A DNA stretch of 64,000 nt from Rachicladosporium sp. CCFEE 5018. Taxonomy: Eukaryota; Ascomycota; Dothideomycetes; Cladosporiales; Cladosporiaceae. A program made the position numbers and the translations under genes. Below, piece by piece: positions 61,660 to 64,000 of this stretch. Where the stretch lies: assembly GCA_002077045.2 (NCBI GenBank), contig KZ111142.1, positions 1 through 64,000 on the forward strand, in the 5' to 3' direction. The notes beneath the pieces are model-generated. The model was not told where the DNA came from. It ran no database searches and worked only from the letters and a program-made list of their open reading frames with translations. Each line of letters opens with the position of its first letter. The first letter of the stretch is position 1.

Positions 61660-63369
61660 CTACGCCACCTTCATCCTCACTACCGGATCCCTCAGCACGC
61701 CCACCGCCTCGGCCATATCCAGCGCCCTGCTCCCCACAGCCTCAACAACAGGCACCACACTCCTCACAACCGGCAGACCCAGCACCGTCTCCAGAAGCCG
61801 TATGCCAACAAGCACCACAAGCAGCACAATCCTCAACCCATAGTCCTTCCACCCCAGCTCTGGCCGATGGCCCCTAGCATACGTACTATCCACAAACTCA
61901 AACGGCAGCTTCGCCCCCAAATGCTCAATAGAAGCTTTCAATCCACTACTAAAGCCATCTTCATGGAAGCCATACTTCGTCCACGCCCCCGCGTAGCTGA
62001 CGCCACGTGCATTCTGCACTTGCTCAAGCCGTTTCTGCGCCTGCACGGCCTCAATGGTGTAAAGTGGATGGCGGTAGATAAACTTTCCCTGTGTCTTCGC
62101 TGGGTCCGGGGCGTGAGGCGGGTTCATGGTGACTAGCACGGGGCCATGTCGGGATTCGGGGAGGTGTTGCAGGATGTTCATGTTGTATGTGAGACTCACG
62201 CCGGCAGGACTCGAGAGTTTCGATGGCACAGACTGGATGAGATAGTTCCAAGCTGTCCATGTTGCTCGGCGACGGGGCATGAGAGAAAGATCTGAGTGCA
62301 GGTAGCAGATGTTCTGGGAGGTTTCGAAGGTGCTGAAGATTTCTGATTCGAGCTCGGAGACATACTGCAGACCGGGAACGCCTTTGACGAGGCCGGTTTG
62401 AGGTTGCGGCTGGCCTTTACGAGAGCCGTGCTTTGCAAGCAGCGGAAGGATTTGGTCGCCGTGACAGGCTAGGATGGCGTGATCGAAGACGTCGCCTTCG
62501 ATTCGACCGGAGGCAGCGTCGACCCAGGAAATAGTAACTCCAGCGTCTTCCTGCCGCGTTGGTCGGAGAATATTGGCGACCTCACAGGAGGTGTGAATGT
62601 GCAATCTACCGGGCGGGTACTGCTTGACTATCGCATCGATGTAACGTTGTGAGCCACCCATGATGGTCATCCAGGGTGGTCGTGTAGCAATCGTGGAGAG
62701 CAGGTGGTGATTCCACATGAATCGAATTAGAGTCTGGGCAGGAAAGTCGAGACTGGCTTTGTCGGGAGATGTGCTCCAGACTGCTGCTGTCATCGGGATC
62801 AGGTAGTCGTCTCGGAAGGCGTGCGAGTAGCCTTCTTGCTCCAGGTAATCTCCGATAGGCATGTCTCGGTATTGTTGTCGGTGCTTCACAGAAGAGCCAA
62901 GTCGCTCAACCGAGCTCTCGTCATCGCTCACGATCAGATCGAGAGCAAATTGGTTGAAGCGGATGATGTCGAAGATCATGCGCCAGTGCCGTGGTCTGAA
63001 GAAGTTCCGCCGCTGGGCAAAGATGCCCTGTGCTTCACCAGACCACTCGAAAGCGCCATGGTCTCTCGATACGCCAAAAGTCATCTCAGTATCGACAGGA
63101 TCAACGCCGACTTCCCTCAAGAACCTGATGAAGTTGGGATATGTGGCGGCATTCATGACGATAAAGCCAGTGTCGACGTTGATAGTCTCGCCACTTGGGG
63201 AGGCGAATGGCTGGGTGTTGGTATGACCGCCTAGTCGGCTAGATTTCTCGAAGATGTGGACATCGTAGTCGGTGTCTTTGAGTGCCCATGCTGCACCAAG
63301 ACCAGCAGATCCACTGCCGATGATGGCGATTTTGCGCCTGTCAGTCCTTGCAGGTGACATATTTTGCAT
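61660..63369 (-). CDS. FAD-dependent amine-oxidase-like oxidoreductase
   Basis: Single exon, 569 residues. Starts MQNMSPARTDRRK, then the dinucleotide-binding motif IAIIGSGSAGLGAAWAL (about residues 14-30), FEKSSRLGGHTNT and NVDTGFIVMNAATYPNF. This is the pattern of the predicted NAD/FAD-binding COG2907 group related to amine oxidases and desaturases. Later blocks are YLIPMTAAVWSTSP, MGGSQRYIDAIV and CHGDQILPLL. The C-terminus has AGAWTKYGFHEDGFSSGL, which closes the FAD site, and a hydrophobic helix (IVLLVVLVGIRLLETVLG), suggesting membrane attachment. In bacteria relatives sit beside cyclopropane-fatty-acid synthases. No such neighbour exists here, so the substrate is unassigned. Confidence 0.9.
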   Translation of the reverse strand: MQNMSPARTDRRKIAIIGSGSAGLGAAWALKDTDYDVHIFEKSSRLGGHTNTQPFASPSGETINVDTGFIVMNAATYPNFIRFLREVGVDPVDTEMTFGVSRDHGAFEWSGEAQGIFAQRRNFFRPRHWRMIFDIIRFNQFALDLIVSDDESSVERLGSSVKHRQQYRDMPIGDYLEQEGYSHAFRDDYLIPMTAAVWSTSPDKASLDFPAQTLIRFMWNHHLLSTIATRPPWMTIMGGSQRYIDAIVKQYPPGRLHIHTSCEVANILRPTRQEDAGVTISWVDAASGRIEGDVFDHAILACHGDQILPLLAKHGSRKGQPQPQTGLVKGVPGLQYVSELESEIFSTFETSQNICYLHSDLSLMPRRRATWTAWNYLIQSVPSKLSSPAGVSLTYNMNILQHLPESRHGPVLVTMNPPHAPDPAKTQGKFIYRHPLYTIEAVQAQKRLEQVQNARGVSYAGAWTKYGFHEDGFSSGLKASIEHLGAKLPFEFVDSTYARGHRPELGWKDYGLRIVLLVVLVGIRLLETVLGLPVVRSVVPVVEAVGSRALDMAEAVGVLRDPVVRMKVA

Positions 63370-63912
63370 GGTAATACTTTTCTTCGTTGTGGCTCTCTAC
63401 CTCCAACTTGTCACGTTAGTCTGCATGCTCGCTATGAGAAAGATTCAGAAGCGGAATGTGATGAATCGAGAAGCCATATCCACCTCATTGAATGCGCCTG
63501 CCTCGCTAGCGTGGAAGTGGCAACCATTGCGAGTTTACCGGAAGTCGTGCTGCTCGCCCTGCCTACGCTGTTATACTGCAATATGCCTTCACTACGATCG
63601 CATTGATATCGATGAGACTCTGAGAGCTGTCCGAGAGCTGTGCATGATTTATGTGTTGAAGAAAGGGAAGCTCTCGCAATCCCGTAGTCGACGCTCTGTT
63701 TTATGCCTCAGCTCGTGGCGCGACGTCACTCCTGTCGCGCTTCCAGACGACCTGACCTCGAGGCATCAACATTGACTCGCCGTACACACCTCACCATCTC
63801 TACTTATCACCAGCAAGCCAGCAACTTCACGCCTCAAGAATCGTCGCAGCAGCTTAACCAAACGAGGTCTATCCAAAGTGAAAACGCGCACCGCCAATAA
63901 GCTCCACCCAGC
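63370..63912. other. Intergenic, divergent promoters
   Basis: About 0.54 kb between the FAD oxidoreductase and VTI1 starts. A plus-strand frame from 63272 is antisense to the oxidoreductase start and not believed. Confidence 0.5.
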
Positions 63913-64000
63913 ATGGCCAACCCCCTCGACACGGACGCCGGCAGCGAGCGCTTCAGCAGCTACGAAGCAGAACTCAAACTAGTCCAAGCAGACCTCTCCC
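63913..64000 (+). CDS. VTI1: v-SNARE VTI1, 5' end only
   Basis: The last 88 bases open with ATG and read MANPLDTDAGSERFSSYEAE then LKLVQADLS, which matches the N-terminal Habc start of Pezizomycotina Vti1 proteins. Vti1 is a Qb-SNARE for Golgi, endosome and vacuole fusion. The gene is cut by the window edge; an intron could follow. The call rests on about 29 residues and on memory of the family's N-terminus. Confidence 0.75.
   Translation, partial: MANPLDTDAGSERFSSYEAELKLVQADLS

Noticed and set aside
1..64000. CRISPR arrays, bacterial operons, rRNA genes, intact transposons, viral genes
   Set aside because: None seen. Gene structure and intron signals are fungal throughout, and no regularly spaced repeats or transposase frames were found.

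Overview
This window is nuclear DNA of a filamentous ascomycete (Pezizomycotina), most likely a Dothideomycete. The class is an inference. The signs are many short introns (about 45-130 nt) with GT-AG ends and CTRAY-like branch sites, a HET-domain gene, a cellulose-binding AA9 monooxygenase, a Ppo fatty-acid oxygenase, fungal rhodopsin-like and Zn2Cys6 proteins, and an AT/TpA-rich block at the left edge that looks like RIP-mutated repeat DNA. About 30 protein genes and one tRNA gene sit on both strands with no operon logic. Intergenic spacers run from about 0.1 to 2 kb.

Layout. 1-0.5 kb: AT-rich, gene-free. 0.8-6 kb: secreted AA9-CBM1 monooxygenase, DPH3, frataxin, and a HET gene broken by a one-base frameshift. 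6.3-11 kb: an AMA1-type meiotic APC/C activator with two in-frame TAG codons, a doubtful small gene, and BET4 (Rab geranylgeranyltransferase alpha). 11.6-18 kb: secreted beta-helix protein, seven-helix rhodopsin-like membrane protein, secreted BBE-type flavin oxidase. 18-28.3 kb: two uncharacterised genes, a mitochondrial-type SDR, ribosomal protein S6, PRPP synthetase, and an SSU1-type sulfite/TDT transporter. 28.4-40.8 kb: Ppo oxygenase, TSC13, a large Cys-rich gene with an early in-frame TAG, a Zn2Cys6 regulator, and a membrane protein. 40.8-42.8 kb: the longest gene-free stretch. 42.8-64 kb: dynactin p150, a triple-KH RNA-binding protein, nicotinamide riboside kinase, an ARMH3-like protein, a DUF726 hydrolase, TSR1 (holding a 100-N assembly gap), tRNA-Leu(CAG), SDHAF4, a coiled-coil protein, a FAD oxidoreductase, and the first bases of VTI1.

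The observation most worth following is the AMA1 homologue. Its WD40 propeller is intact in frame, except that two tryptophan codons at family-conserved positions are TAG. No frameshift and no other stop codon is present. Sexual-stage A-to-I mRNA editing in Sordariomycetes turns UAG into UGG (Trp), and AMA1 acts in meiosis, so these stops may be recoded in the ascus rather than marking a dead gene. A third in-frame TAG lies near the start of the gene at 35.6-37.7 kb. RIP-like mutation, pseudogenisation or assembly error remain the alternatives.

Exon boundaries were read by eye from splice signals, reading frame and family conservation. No search or alignment was run.
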